DNA of 64,000 bases, taken from Sceloporus undulatus (lineage: Eukaryota; Chordata; Lepidosauria; Squamata; Phrynosomatidae). The notes beneath the pieces were generated by a model. The model searched no databases and had not been told where the DNA came from. It saw only the letters and a list, made by a program, of their open reading frames with translations. Both the position numbers and the translations under genes were made by a program. Shown piece by piece: positions 58,601-63,516 of the stretch. Where the stretch lies: positions 7,792,715 to 7,856,714 of the forward strand of contig NC_056524.1 of assembly GCF_019175285.1 (NCBI RefSeq). The letters run 5' to 3'. Each line of letters opens with the position of its first letter. Position 1 is the first letter of the stretch.

Positions 58601-61600
58601 CCGCAAATATGGAGGGATGACTGTAAATAAAAATGCATACATAAAAGCAGCTATAAGTAATATCTTACCAAACTGAAAGCTATAGCACAGGTTAGAAAAC
58701 CTCAGGAATTCTCCCTGGGAAAAGCACCTGAGAAAGGGTTGAAGACATAGCAGCAACTTTTAATCTGGGGAACTGTAGATTTAAGATATATACTTGTGTG
58801 TGTACCTGACAATGCACTTCCATGAAGATCCATCTTGATCATCCTGCTCTTCCACATACATCCTAACATTGTGCTCTTGGTCCAACTGGTACCAATATGT
58901 CAGGCCTTCTTTGTCTCTGCCAAGTGGTTGAAGGCGCATAGCGTCTGCATCTTCCTCATTAATGATATTCTTAAATTTCAGATTATCATCAAACTGGCAC
59001 TCACAGAGGTACTAAAACAAAGAGGGAGAAAAGTTCATAAGAGCAGTGCAGGACACATAAAAAACCATTTCGTACCAATGCATCCTCCATTTCACATGTA
59101 AACCAGAGAGAAATCTGCAAAAATAGTCACTGTAGGGCTTTATTTAAGAAGGTGGTGTGGAAGGACTGGAGCACAGTGATAGACCACTCACTTTGCATGC
59201 AGACAGGCACAGGTTCAATCCCATTTAAAAGATTTCTGGAAAAAGGGAACTATGAAAGATTCCTGTCAGATAAAGGTGACAATGCTGGGCCAGTTGAACC
59301 AGTGGTCTGAATCAGTACATGGCAGTTTCATATGTTATACAGTTGGCTACGTTCCATCTTATTTGAAAAGCTCTACCCCTTCTTGACGGGAGAGGAAGCC
59401 CAGTCTGTAATATATTTAAAGTAACAACCAAACCAAGCAGTTTTCTGTGCTTTTGCTTTCTTCATTTTTAAAAAAGGGGCTAGAAGCTTTATTTACTGTT
59501 ATTGTTCCTGCTGTGTGTCTTCAAGTTGTTTCTGACTTATGGCAACCTCAAGGCAATGCTATCACGGGGTTTTCCTGGCAAGATTTGTTCAGAGGCTTGC
59601 CTTCACTTTCCTCTGAGGCTGAGAGAATGTGACTTGTCCAAGGTCACCCAGTGGCTTTCCATGACCAAGTGGGGATTTGAACCCTGCTCTTCAGAATCAC
59701 ACTCTAATGCTCAACCCACTAACCCGTGCTGGTTCCTTGATTTACTATAGGTAATGTATTTAGTGTATATACTAATGTACAAGTCCAGAAATTTTAGTTT
59801 AAAAAAATGGACCCAAAAAACCTTGGTCGACTTACCCACAGGTCACTGTAGGTACTGTGCTTTATCAAAAAAGGATCCATTCCCTTTTCTGTGTAAACTG
59901 GCAAACAGAGACCTTAGTCTGTCCCAGGAACACCTAAAAGAAGCATTGCCCCCTCTTTGCTCTCTTTACCATGGTGCTGCTTGTGGCCTGGATGGGAAAA
60001 TGGCAGCGGTGGCAGCTCTGTGGTGCTTCCTCTCAAAGGTGTGCTGAGAGGAACCAGGCTTTGAAGGATTTGAATAAGATGTTTGTGTATGTTTGCCAGC
60101 TTTTCTGGTTTAAAATCAGGCAAAGTTATCACACTTAAGTTAAAGGCTATAATCAATGCTAACGTAGTCACCATTTCCTTTAATTTGCCTTTTCATCCTT
60201 TTTCACGTGTGTGTGGTTTTTTTAGACCTTCTGTGCCTAGTCGCCTGCCCCACACAGCCACCATTTACCCTAGTTCCTTCTACATGCATCAAACAGTTGA
60301 GCACAGTTATGCCTACCAGAATTTTCTAAGTTCTTTGGCATTGTTTTCCTTTGCTTCATCCTTTACATCCTTTGCTATGTGCCCCTAGGTTTTACCCTTG
60401 ACTTATCCACAAGTCATACCAAAATCTACTATTTCGCCCCAAACTCCCACCCTCAACTTATACATGAGATTGACTTATAGTCGAGTAACCATGAATTTCA
60501 CCAAAGTTAAGCGCCTATTCAAATCCTGGCTGAGCCATGGAAACCCAATGAGTGATCTTGGGCAAGTCATACTCTCTCTGCCTCAGATGATGGCACTGGC
60601 AAACCCCCTCTGAAGAAACTTGCCAAGAAAGCCCAATGACAGGTTCACCTTAGGGTCGCCGTAAATCGGAAATGACTTGAAGGCACACAACAACAACAAC
60701 AACAACAAGTGCCTACATAGCTAGATTATCAAGCTAAAATATATAAAACGTTTCAAAGACTTTTGTTGTACCAGGGTCTGATTGGGGCTGACACATCAAA
60801 AGAGATTTAAAGTTATCAAGGGGAGAGAAAGCCATTGGTATAAAAGTAGATTTGTTGGTGCTTAATGCACGCAGCAGGTGTTTTATAGCAAAGAAAGCTT
60901 GTATGTCTCTCAAATGATAGGGAGCCAGAATCTCCTAACAACTCCACATGCATTGGATTCCTAGGCAACACACCAACATTGCCTACCTCCCACCCCCCGA
61001 CTGGCAAGCACAGGTTGTGTGAGATGATGTGCAGTTCCCACTAGAACAAAACCAAAGCTATAGTCTCAAGCAATGGCTTTTTATATACATATACTGTATG
61101 GTAAAGGTTTACACAAAGGAATCCCTGCTGTGCAGAAGCCAACCTCTCTCCTATTCTAAACATCTGAGAACTGGAAAGCTAAGCTAAAAGATAAATCACT
61201 CCCCCATGTCTCTCACAAGGAGACTGTCTTAGATAGTCTTACAGCATGCTAAAATGCCAGACTGAGGTGAATATTCCTGCGAGGTCCCTTGCCTAAGCTA
61301 AGTGCAACATTAGCATAGATTCTATGCTTCTTTGGGTTGTGTGATAACATTCTGTGTATTACTGCCAAATCCATGTGAAATGAGAAGACACACCCATTAC
61401 AGCCTGCATACAAAACAGATTTGCTGTTTTTAAAAGTATATTGATTATACAAAACTATACAATTTTTTTCTTCAACAGGCCTCTATTTTTGAGTAAACGT
61501 AAAGGTAAGGGTTTGAGGAAATCCAATAGTCCACAAAAATAAAATAAAAATCCATTTTATGCAAGTATTTGTAAGTACCCAGTTCAGAGAGAAAATTACA

Positions 61601-61968
61601 AATAACCTTCTGCCCTAAGTATGGAAATATGAAGATATAAACAAAATCATTTGCCTTCAGTAACATAGTCTCAGTCTTCCACAGTATTTACAGGACACAC
61701 ATTTACTGTTAGTATATTAAGGTTTAAATTGGACTATTTTCCAAACTATGATTTCACATCTGCTACAAGCCACAGTTTTAAGTTAACAGTAAATAATTTA
61801 AAGTAATTAAGAAATGGAGTGAGGAATCGGTAAGGAGCAGCAAAAGAAAAATGTCAATAAATAGAAGAACAATACCTTCAGTATTCCCAATTTGCATTCA
61901 ATACTCATTTCAAGGTATCCTTTTTTCTCCATCTCCCATGCCCAGGTACTATTGAATTCTTGACACAT
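25168..61968 (-). CDS. RSF1: RSF1 (remodeling and spacing factor 1), 14 coding exons, 5' end outside window
   Basis: RSF1 pairs with the ISWI ATPase SNF2H (SMARCA5) to form the RSF complex, which assembles and spaces nucleosomes. It acts in the nucleus, binds histones including ubiquitinated H2A, and is linked to centromere and DNA-repair chromatin (known). Seen here: 14 minus-strand exons with AG/GT sites, totalling 3952 bp (about 1316 residues after allowing for one extra base). They match human RSF1 throughout. In order: EFNSTWAWEMEKKGYLEMS; a WHIM/WSD-type motif (LQPLGRDKEGLTYWYQLDQE); the large Lys/Glu-rich exon with AKIPLKKREIKL; a C4HC3 PHD finger split over two exons; KLEEQLQDLDVVLKKKERAE; FDEFDEAIDEAIEDDIKEAD; RRKKRRRLNDLDSDSNLDEE; and the C terminus LLRVTDLVDYVCNSEQL. 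Human is 1441 residues, so about 105 N-terminal residues lie right of the window. One exon (32632-32856) carries a frameshift. Confidence 0.97.
25834..26465. repeat. Interspersed DNA repeat with nested MITE
   Basis: GGGTGGGCAAAGGGCAACCC and GAATGCAGCCCCTGCAGGG resemble the repeat at 5490. A Tigger-like MITE (GTGGACCCTTACCTTACGTG to about 26190, with TTGAATGGGGCTCGTGCATG) is inserted at 25955. Confidence 0.5.
26500..26737 (-). repeat. CORE-SINE, nearly full length
   Basis: The inverse has a head GGCGCAGTAGTTTGAGTATT and a B box GGTTCGATTC. Then come the CORE block GTGACCTTGTGCAAGTCAC and the 3' half TTGCCAAGAAAACCCC with a GCACACAGCAACAA-type end. tRNA-derived. Confidence 0.82.
26749..26970. 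repeat. Tigger-like MITE (TTACGTGG family)
   Basis: TACAGTCAGCCCTCGCTTTA and GCGCAGGCTCACTGTATA are inverse ends, bounded by TA. The interior has CTCAAGCCCCACTAGAAAGA and GCGTAAGCTGAAAGCG. Confidence 0.72.
27107..27413. repeat. Tigger-like element (GGTTGAGTCTCCC family)
   Basis: AGGTTGAGTCTCCCTTATCC and GATAAGGGAGACTCAATCTG are perfect inverse ends. The body includes GATGTCACTATTTCAGGTAC and TTTTGGAGATGC. Confidence 0.75.
27640..27948. repeat. GC-rich foldback MITE
   Basis: A CpG-rich block (GGCGGGCGGCTCCACGGCGC, ACGACGCAGC-type) differs sharply from its AT-rich flanks and ends GGGGCAGCTATAGGCTGCCC. Similar blocks occur at 38300, 45205, 50330 and 56275. Superfamily not determined. Confidence 0.55.
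28655..28798 (+). repeat. CR1 3' end
   Basis: TTTGGAGGTTTTTAAACAAA, GGTTGGATGGCCATTGGTCA and TCTTCCAGTTCTATGATTCT are the last 140 bases of CR1. Confidence 0.88.
29056..29245. repeat. Tigger-like MITE (TTACGTGG family)
   Basis: TACAGTCTGCCCTTGGCATA and ATGGCAAGGGCAGACTGTA are inverse ends bounded by TA. Confidence 0.75.
29778..29990. repeat. Tigger-like MITE (TTACGTGG family)
   Basis: TACAGTGTGCCTTTCCCTTA and GATGCAGGCACACTGTA are inverse ends bounded by TA. The inner block GAGCCCCATTGAAAATAATG resembles the copy at 26749. Confidence 0.75.
29991..30979. other. RSF1 intron, unique part
   Basis: No gene or clear repeat seen. Confidence 0.45.
30980..31168 (-). CDS. RSF1: RSF1 exon (RRNQKRQVNYKEDSESEG)
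   Basis: Acceptor GTGCAG and donor GAAG|GTAAAA, 189 bp, phase 1 to phase 1. It encodes SDISSDYSDEDYLETRRRSR, then RNQKRQVNYKEDSESEGSQK and RVHKRRLSSSDSE. Matches human downstream of the frameshifted exon. Confidence 0.95.
31169..32631. other. RSF1 intron, mostly unique
   Basis: No gene recognised. An open frame of 121 codons on the minus strand at 31899-32264 follows a TATTAATAAGATTTATATTT-type LINE tail and may be LINE-derived, but I see no diagnostic motif. Confidence 0.4.
32632..32856 (-). CDS. RSF1: RSF1 exon carrying a +1 frameshift
   Basis: Acceptor CCACAG and donor GTAAGT. It encodes SQDEFVVSDDNVDESEEDQP, then PMRQSRRLRRK. There a run of six A (plus-strand T6 at 32701-32706) replaces the five needed, and the frame runs into a TGA. 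With five A it continues KTVKKRYSEDDEEEDSEDN, as in human KTPKKKYSDDDEEEE. The exon is 225 bp, but phase with the next exon demands 224. Either an assembly homopolymer error or a real allele. Confidence 0.93.
33008..33032. repeat. (TG)n microsatellite
   Basis: About 11-12 TG dinucleotides. Confidence 0.9.
33283..33504. repeat. Palindromic MITE, best preserved copy
   Basis: GGTCCAAAACACACTGCAGA at the left and its exact inverse TCTGCAGTGTGTTTTGGACC at the right give inverted repeats of about 29 bp. The arms pair along most of the 222-bp length. It lies in an RSF1 intron about 250 bp from an exon donor. Confidence 0.82.
33752..33959 (-). CDS. RSF1: RSF1 exon (basic RRKKRRRLND region)
   Basis: Acceptor GCATAG and donor GATGG|GTAAGC, 208 bp, phase 1 to phase 2. 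It encodes GGRGKDMSNITGHRGKDIST, then ILEEERKESKRPSRAAAV, RRKKRRRLNDLDSDSNLD and SEDEFRISDG. Basic and acidic blocks alternate as in human. Confidence 0.95.
34021..34403 (+). repeat. Sauria SINE with nested CR1
   Basis: GGAGCCCTGGTGGCGCAGTG, B box GGTTGTGAGTTCGATTCC, AAAATGAGTACGCAGCTTGT and TTGTAAACCGCTTAGAGACT form a well kept head and body. A CR1 3' end (about 34208-34358) interrupts it. The SINE tail AGTTCAGTATGAAGCAGTAA resumes afterwards. Confidence 0.88.
34208..34358 (+). repeat. CR1 3' end inside Sauria SINE
   Basis: TTTGGAGGTCTTTAAACAGA, GGCTGGACGGCCATTTGTCA and TCTTCCAATTCTATGATTCT. GCTTAG or CTTAG beside both junctions is a possible target-site duplication. Confidence 0.85.
34752..34819 (-). 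CDS. RSF1: RSF1 exon (FDEFDEAIDEAIEDD)
   Basis: Acceptor TTTTAG and donor GTGTGT, 68 bp, phase 2 to phase 1. It encodes FDEFDEAIDEAIEDDIKEAD, then GG. Fully conserved acidic helix. Confidence 0.95.
34900..35119. repeat. Tigger-like MITE
   Basis: TACAGTGGACCCTTGTTATA at the left and TCTGTGTATAAGAAATTCGT at the right bracket CCCGTGGATAACAAAATCCA and AAACCGTGGATGCTTGAATC. Same family as 19709. Confidence 0.72.
35120..36595. other. RSF1 intron, unique part
   Basis: No gene or clear repeat seen. Confidence 0.45.
36596..36705 (-). CDS. RSF1: RSF1 exon (Lys-rich, RRSTRQRKCISYR)
   Basis: Acceptor CAACAG and donor GTAAGT, 110 bp, leaving in phase 2. It encodes EPEIPEIIDEKKKDPKKSKA, then KLHERRSTRQRKCISY, close to human EKKKDSKKSKANLLERRS. 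Confidence 0.95.
36868..37074 (-). repeat. CORE-SINE, decayed
   Basis: TTGGCAAGACTTATTCAGAG, then CCCTAATCTAAAACTCAAAC and CATTACACCACACTGGCTCT are inverse CORE-SINE blocks. The last is the tRNA-like head. Confidence 0.68.
37160..37925. other. RSF1 intron, uncertain GC-rich stretch
   Basis: The stretch at 37165-37600 has ATGGACCGGATGCCCACCCG and an imperfect inverse pair around GGGGCTTCTCAGAAG. Possibly an old DNA transposon. No gene seen. Confidence 0.3.
37932..37986 (-). CDS. RSF1: RSF1 exon (KERLVYVGISIENIIPP)
   Basis: A small 55-bp exon with acceptor CCAAAG and donor CGA|GTAAGT, phase 2 to 0. It encodes KERLVYVGISIENIIPPR, identical to human except for the last residue. Confidence 0.93.
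38300..38660. repeat. GC-rich foldback MITE
   Basis: GGGGCAAAACAGACCACCTC at the left and GAGCCGGTCTGTTTTGGCTC at the right are partial inverses. The interior has AAGCCGTCCCTGAGAGAGCT. Close relative at 45205. Confidence 0.65.
39075..39202 (+). repeat. L2-like 3' tail
   Basis: TAATCCCGCTTCGATCCTTG, GCGGTTATATAAATAAAAAT and an (ATT)n end. This is a LINE or LINE-mobilised SINE 3' end. Confidence 0.65.
39203..40236. other. RSF1 intron, unique AT-rich part
   Basis: No gene or clear repeat seen. Confidence 0.4.
40247..40425. repeat. Foldback element with ~79-bp arms
   Basis: The left arm 40247-40325 (GGCTATGTGGCCATGTTCTA, GATGTTTCGCCAGCATCTGT) is the inverse of the right arm 40347-40425 (ACAGATGCTGGCAAAACATC, TAGAACATGGCCACATAGCC). 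They are separated by about 21 bp. Non-autonomous DNA transposon. Confidence 0.8.
40905..42420 (+). mobile_element. L2-clade LINE, 3' half with long ORF
   Basis: A 5'-truncated non-LTR retrotransposon. LEETDFLDPFQTGFRAGYEV at its start continues into an open frame at 41049-42170 (373 codons). The frame contains FLDISAAFDTIDHSILLDRL, the reverse-transcriptase catalytic box YADD (in YQYADDTQIVFSV), and the L2 C terminus HWLPIRFRAQYKVLVITYKA plus LWNTLPDELRTATSLEAFK. One extra base at about 41047 separates the upstream codons from the long frame. The 3' UTR TGTACACCGCTATGATCTCC and an AT-rich tail end the copy. It looks young. It lies in an RSF1 intron, antisense to the gene. It cannot make a full ORF2 because the endonuclease part is absent. 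Confidence 0.88.
42795..42874 (-). CDS. RSF1: RSF1 exon (coiled coil after PHD)
   Basis: Acceptor CCACAG and donor GTATCG, 80 bp, leaving in phase 2. It encodes KLLCEKLEEQLQDLDVVLKK, then KERAER, a short helical Glu/Lys segment. One residue differs from human (VVLKK for VALKK). Confidence 0.95.
42875..44220. other. RSF1 intron, unique part
   Basis: No gene or clear repeat seen, apart from a short (GATA)n near 43572. Confidence 0.4.
44440..44790 (+). repeat. Old CR1-like LINE reverse-transcriptase scrap
   Basis: KGNLASLTFENLFRLST, then ASLDFQKGFDKDPHQRYIRQ and LSSHAIRG correspond to the DFQKAFDKVPHQ motif region of CR1-type reverse transcriptase. Frames break after this. Old copy. Confidence 0.7.
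45205..45545. repeat. GC-rich foldback MITE
   Basis: GGGCAGAACAGACCACCACA and TGCCGGTCTGTACTGGCCCT are near-inverse ends. Inside, GCATGGCAACCGCAAGCC-type units are duplicated at about 45276 and 45294. Confidence 0.68.
45627..45660. repeat. (TAG)n microsatellite
   Basis: About seven TAG units followed by imperfect copies. Confidence 0.85.
45855..46005 (-). repeat. 5S rRNA-derived SINE, decayed
   Basis: The inverse has GATCCCAGCTGTTCCCATCA and TTGGTTAGTATTTGGGTGGG, the 5S-like block. The tail GGCAATAGCAAGCC-type follows. Confidence 0.7.
46081..46185 (-). CDS. RSF1: RSF1 exon, rest of PHD finger
   Basis: Acceptor CCACAG and donor GTAAGC, 105 bp, phase 0. It encodes ILLCDSCDSGYHTACLRPPL, then MIIPDGEWFCPPCQH. 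Cys, Cys, His, Cys, Cys, Cys complete the C4HC3 zinc ligands, all present. Identical to human over the finger. Confidence 0.97.
46621..46668. repeat. (AAT)n microsatellite
   Basis: About 16 AAT units, possibly a LINE tail. Confidence 0.9.
46680..47009. repeat. Tigger-like element (GGTTGAGTCTCCC family), truncated
   Basis: ACAGGTTCAATTTCCCTTAT starts it. ACCACCAGAAAGCAAAGGTG and TATCTCAGCCACCCATGTG match 13150 and 27330. The right end is cut by the next element. Confidence 0.7.
47010..47388. repeat. Tigger-like element (CCCTCCACATTC family)
   Basis: ACAGTGGACCCTCCACATTC and ACAAATGTGGAGGGCGAAC are inverse ends. The interior has CTCTCTAGGTATTCCAGGGC, shared with 58293. Confidence 0.7.
47390..47650 (-). 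repeat. RTE/BovB-like LINE scrap
   Basis: Minus codons read FSYLGSNIDRNRDCSQEVKR, then RLRMG and YHGCESRTIKKEDR. These parallel the YLGS...DCSHEIKRR...GCESWTIKKAE block near the C terminus of RTE/BovB reverse transcriptase. Old copy. Confidence 0.72.
47921..48130 (-). CDS. RSF1: RSF1 exon, acidic run and first half of PHD finger
   Basis: Acceptor TTTCTAG and donor CTG|GTAGGT, 210 bp, phase 0. It encodes SKVRWAGTRTRGRWRYSSND, a run of 18 Asp/Glu residues, then DDDEPCKKCGLPNHPEL. That supplies the first zinc-binding Cys pair of the PHD finger. The acidic run is encoded by a GAG/GAA repeat likely to vary in length. Confidence 0.95.
48203..48358. repeat. Young palindromic MITE near RSF1 splice acceptor
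   Basis: TACAGTGGTACCTCGGGATA at the left and ACCCGAGGTACCACTGTA at the right form inverted repeats of about 27 bp with two mismatches, bounded by TA. The interior repeats TTACGAA and its inverse many times, so the whole 156 bp folds. The right arm of the exon side lies 73 bp from the RSF1 acceptor at 48130. Confidence 0.88.
48535..48725 (+). repeat. LINE 3' tail
   Basis: GTGAGCTGCCTTGGGTCCCT and AGAAAGGTGGGATATAAATG form a standard non-LTR 3' end. The body is lost. Confidence 0.65.
48726..49430. repeat. DNA element with (GGAA)n and (GGGA)n runs
   Basis: (GGAA)n at 49107-49167 and (GGGA)n at 49306-49338 lie in a stretch that ends ATTTATACATGAGTACACAT. That end resembles the ends of elements at 51190 and 59750. 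The left border is unclear. Confidence 0.5.
49431..50325. other. RSF1 intron, unique part
   Basis: No gene or clear repeat seen. Confidence 0.4.
50330..50645. repeat. GC-rich foldback MITE
   Basis: GCACGTAAGGAATACGTGCT, then GGGGCGTCGTTTACAGACGC and CCCTAGCACGTATTC form a strong internal hairpin. A second copy of TGTACAGATGGGC follows at about 50450. Confidence 0.68.
50940..51140. repeat. Tigger-like element, decayed
   Basis: ATATCTATGCGGGTTATGTT, TGAAACTGCGGATAATATGA and AAAAATGCCTAGAGAACTC relate it to 47010 and 58293. Confidence 0.5.
51190..51930. repeat. DNA element carrying a ~70-bp minisatellite
   Basis: The left end CATGTACAAGTCGACTTCAT and the right end TCCTCGACTGACGGTTGTGT with a TATATACGGTA edge are imperfect inverses. 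Between 51425 and 51800 lie about five copies of a roughly 70-bp unit (TTTAAATGGAGAAGG, CATAGGAAACCAGG, TTGCAAAAGGGACCAGAGAG). Confidence 0.65.
52057..53741 (-). CDS. RSF1: RSF1 large Lys/Glu-rich exon
   Basis: The 1685-bp exon has acceptor AAACAG after a T-rich tract and donor AAG|GTAAAG. It enters in phase 1 and ends in phase 0. It encodes 561 full codons of low-complexity, charged, probably disordered sequence with conserved islands: IKLPVIVKLEKPLENNGE, KNDQQAKIPLKKREIKL, SERQKDGIKLTIRISSRKK and NVGRILRRSPRISKPTPK. These islands match human RSF1 closely, while the stretches between are divergent. The first in-frame GTG at 53725-53727 is not a start. The frame is open across the exon, as expected for a real exon. 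Confidence 0.96.
53893..54092 (-). repeat. CORE-SINE, decayed
   Basis: TGTTGCGTATCTTTAAGTCT, ACCTATGACAACCCTCTCCC, CTCAAGATCATACAGTGG and ACTTCAAACCACCACACCAC are inverse CORE-SINE blocks in order. Confidence 0.7.
54093..55329. other. RSF1 intron, mostly unique
   Basis: No gene seen. GGCCTGTTACAGGACTGCCC at about 54707, with partial inverse CAAAGAGACCCGAAGCAGCT near 54890, hints at a foldback DNA element (54640-54930). Confidence 0.35.
55330..55990 (-). repeat. L2/CR1-like LINE 3' portion, decayed
   Basis: Minus codons FRILVVTYEALLLKSRLS and ALSIAAPRLWNSFHRRLGF match the C-terminal TYKAL and APRLWNSLP blocks of L2-type LINEs. The tail TTTAATATCTTGCCTTTCTC is inverted at the left. Confidence 0.7.
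56275..56625. repeat. GC-rich foldback MITE
   Basis: A CpG-rich block with GTGACGTCCCTCGTGCATGG and its inverse CATGAGGGACGTCATTGGC at the centre forms a hairpin near 56450-56485. It lies between a poly-G run and AT-rich intron. Confidence 0.62.
57284..57435 (-). CDS. RSF1: RSF1 exon (RNELAETLELLKAQIDPE)
   Basis: Acceptor CATTCAG and donor AAG|GTTTTG, 152 bp, phase 2 to phase 1. It encodes SRNELAETLELLKAQIDPEL, then QQQDNSSRESPSIEDGEA and KKGEATAAQ. The +3 T of the donor is off consensus. Human continues with a stretch rich in Glu and Lys (KESEKMKSEEQPMDLENR) that I did not find. Confidence 0.92.
57650..57960. repeat. Interspersed repeat ending in poly-G
   Basis: TTAGGGTGGGGAACTGCAGC resembles the repeat starts at 5490 and 25834. 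A run of about 19 G lies at 57930-57948, a likely assembly trouble spot. Confidence 0.4.
58293..58625. repeat. Tigger-like element (CCCTCCACATTC family)
   Basis: ACACTTGTCCCTCCATACTC and ATATGGAGGGATGACTGTA are inverse ends. It shares CACCTCTCTAGGTATCTCTG and GTGAATAATCAAATCCGCAA with 47010. Confidence 0.72.
58806..59011 (-). CDS. RSF1: RSF1 exon with WHIM/WSD-type motif
   Basis: Acceptor TTTTAG and donor GTACAC, 206 bp, leaving in phase 2. It encodes YLCECQFDDNLKFKNIINEE, then MRLQPLGRDKEGLTYWYQLD and VEEQDDQDGSSWKCIV. The G-x-D-x-x-G-x-x-YWY pattern is the WSD motif found in ISWI partner subunits. Confidence 0.96.
59172..59338 (+). repeat. tRNA-derived SINE
   Basis: GACCACTCACTTTGCATGCA, B box AGGTTCAATCCC, then TGGGCCAGTTGAACCAGTGG and CAGTACATGGCAG-type tail. 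Confidence 0.68.
59501..59737 (-). repeat. CORE-SINE, nearly full length
   Basis: The inverse carries the head AGCACGGGTTAGTGGGTTGA, a B box GGTTCAAATCCC, the CORE block GTGACCTTGGACAAGTCACA and AATCTTGCCAGGAAAACCCC. Confidence 0.8.
59745..60490. repeat. DNA element (TATACTAATGTACAAGTC ends)
   Basis: The left end AGTGTATATACTAATGTACA and the right end TATACATGAGATTGACTTAT with AGTCGAGTAAC are imperfect inverses. GGTCGACTTACCCACAGGTC and TTGACTTATCCACAAGTCAT mirror each other. Related to 51190. Confidence 0.6.
60500..60709 (+). repeat. CORE-SINE with (CAA)n tail
   Basis: CAAATCCTGGCTGAGCCATG, ATCTTGGGCAAGTCATACTC, CTTGCCAAGAAAGCCCAATG, GGTCGCCGTAAATCGGAAAT and a tail CACACAACAACAACAACAAC. 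The head is truncated. Confidence 0.82.
60713..61875. other. RSF1 intron, unique part
   Basis: No gene or clear repeat seen. Confidence 0.4.
61876..61968 (-). CDS. RSF1: RSF1 exon (EFNSTWAWEMEKKGY)
   Basis: Acceptor TTACAG and donor GTATTG, 93 bp in phase 0. It encodes MCQEFNSTWAWEMEKKGYLE, then MSIECKLGILK. Human has ICQEFNSTWAWEMEKKGYLE and CKLALLK. This is the most upstream RSF1 exon in the window. Confidence 0.95.
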
Positions 61969-62339
61969 CTGTAATTAGTTGATAATTAATTATTTAAAAT
62001 ATTTAATTTAAATACTGAGGAATTTTCTGTCACAGCAACCACACTCAACAAACCTCTGCCCTAAGTTCCAGTGCTTAGAGACATGGAAAAAGGAACTGAA
62101 ACTGGGAGGAAAAAGGAGTCAGATAAATTGCTAGCACAACAGGGCTGTTAATAACAGGGAGCCTTGGAGACTCTCATTCAGAGGGCCACCAGAACATGGA
62201 GCCGACTTGACAGCAGTTAGTAATGAAAATGCCCACAATCAGAGATGTGAAGGACTACGGTGGCAGTGGTGGGATATATATTCACTATTCCTAGGGTCAG
62301 ATATGGGGCAAAAATGGAGAAGACTTGTCTTTCAAAATG

Positions 62340-62795
62340 ATCAGTAAACTAATGTATGAAATGAATGAAATGAAATTTTATTTATATACCACCGTATAAT
62401 AAAACAATCTAAAAATACATTAAATAGTAAACAGCAGCAAGAAAAAAGACAGGACATGTCCCAACAGACCCCTAATAAGAAAAAAGTAACTAAGCCCCTC
62501 TCTATCTCCCTCCCTCTAGAGAGTCCCCAACAGCGGGACCAAGCAACAGTCCTTGACACTCCGCCCTGGTGGTATAGGCGGCGGACAGAGTCCCCTGGGC
62601 CGCTCCTGCCTAGATGGAAAAAGGGCGACAGCGGCGTCCTCTTCGGGGGGAGCCGGCGGGCCGGCTTTTGTAGGGGCCGATCCCACCGCCCCCGCCCCCT
62701 GGAGAAATGCCGCGGCGACGGCGGACAGAGTCCCCTGGGCCGCTCCTGCACAGGTGGAGAAGGGCGACGGCGGCGTCCTCTTGTACAAGTTGAGT
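62340..62795 (-). mobile_element. Composite retroelement: GC-rich monomers plus L2-like tail
   Basis: Read on the minus strand. GC-rich head: two copies of a roughly 65-bp block (GAGGACGCCGCCGTCGCCCT, GCGGCCCAGGGGACTCTGTC) at period about 140 bp (62579-62643 and 62719-62782). Unique middle with GGACTGTTGCTTGGTCCCGC. 3' tail TACGGTGGTATATAAATAAA and (ATTTC/ATTCATTTC)n. Same plan as 12543 with unrelated monomers. Confidence 0.55.
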
Positions 62796-63236
62796 CTCCC
62801 CGGCCCAGAATTCCAAATCCGAAATACACCAAAGACCAAAATATTTTTCATTTTTCATAGGTGGCTGAGATAGTGACACCTTTGTTTTCCACTGGTTCAG
62901 TGCACAACAACTTTGTTTCATGCACAAAATTACTAAAAATATTGTGTAAAATTACCTTCAGGCTATGTATATAAGGTGTATAAAAATATAAATTATTATT
63001 ATTATTATTATTAATATTAACCTTTATTTATAAAGCGCTGTAAATTTACACCGCGCTGTACATACAATCTTTTTAATTAGACAGTTCTAAATGAATTTTG
63101 GGTTTACACTTGGGTCCCATCTTCAAGATATCTCATTAAGTATGTATTGGTATATGCAAATAAATAAAAAATAAATAAATCTGAAATCCAAGACACTTCT
63201 GATCTCAAGCATTTCAGATAAGGAAGGCTCAATGTG
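62790..63236. repeat. Tigger-like element with inserted LINE tail
   Basis: ACAAGTTGAGTCTCC starts it and AGATAAGGAAGGCTCAATGT ends it. A non-LTR tail (TTATAAAGCGCTGTAAATTT with AAT repeats, about 62991-63080) is inserted in the middle. Confidence 0.7.
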
Positions 63237-63516
63237 TATAGGAAAACAGATGTTTGTACTATCTCAAAATGCAAGGATTTTAAAAAGCTGAAAAAAATAA
63301 TCTTAATTGTAAACTGCTATGAGTCCAAATTTTGGAAGAAAAGTGGGATACAAAGGGATAGAACAACAACAGGAATATTTTTGTTGATAATAACGACAGC
63401 AATGTACCTCATTGCATTCACTAATTCACAGAGGTATTTGCTTGAATACTAAAAGATTCAACAGCTCGTAGTTCACCTTTTACTAAGCTTAATGTTAATT
63501 GCTTGAATAAAAGTTA

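Noticed and set aside
62341-62873. Overlapping Pro/Arg-rich open frames of 105-163 codons
   Set aside because: They arise from GC-rich tandem monomers of the composite element and have no conserved motif.
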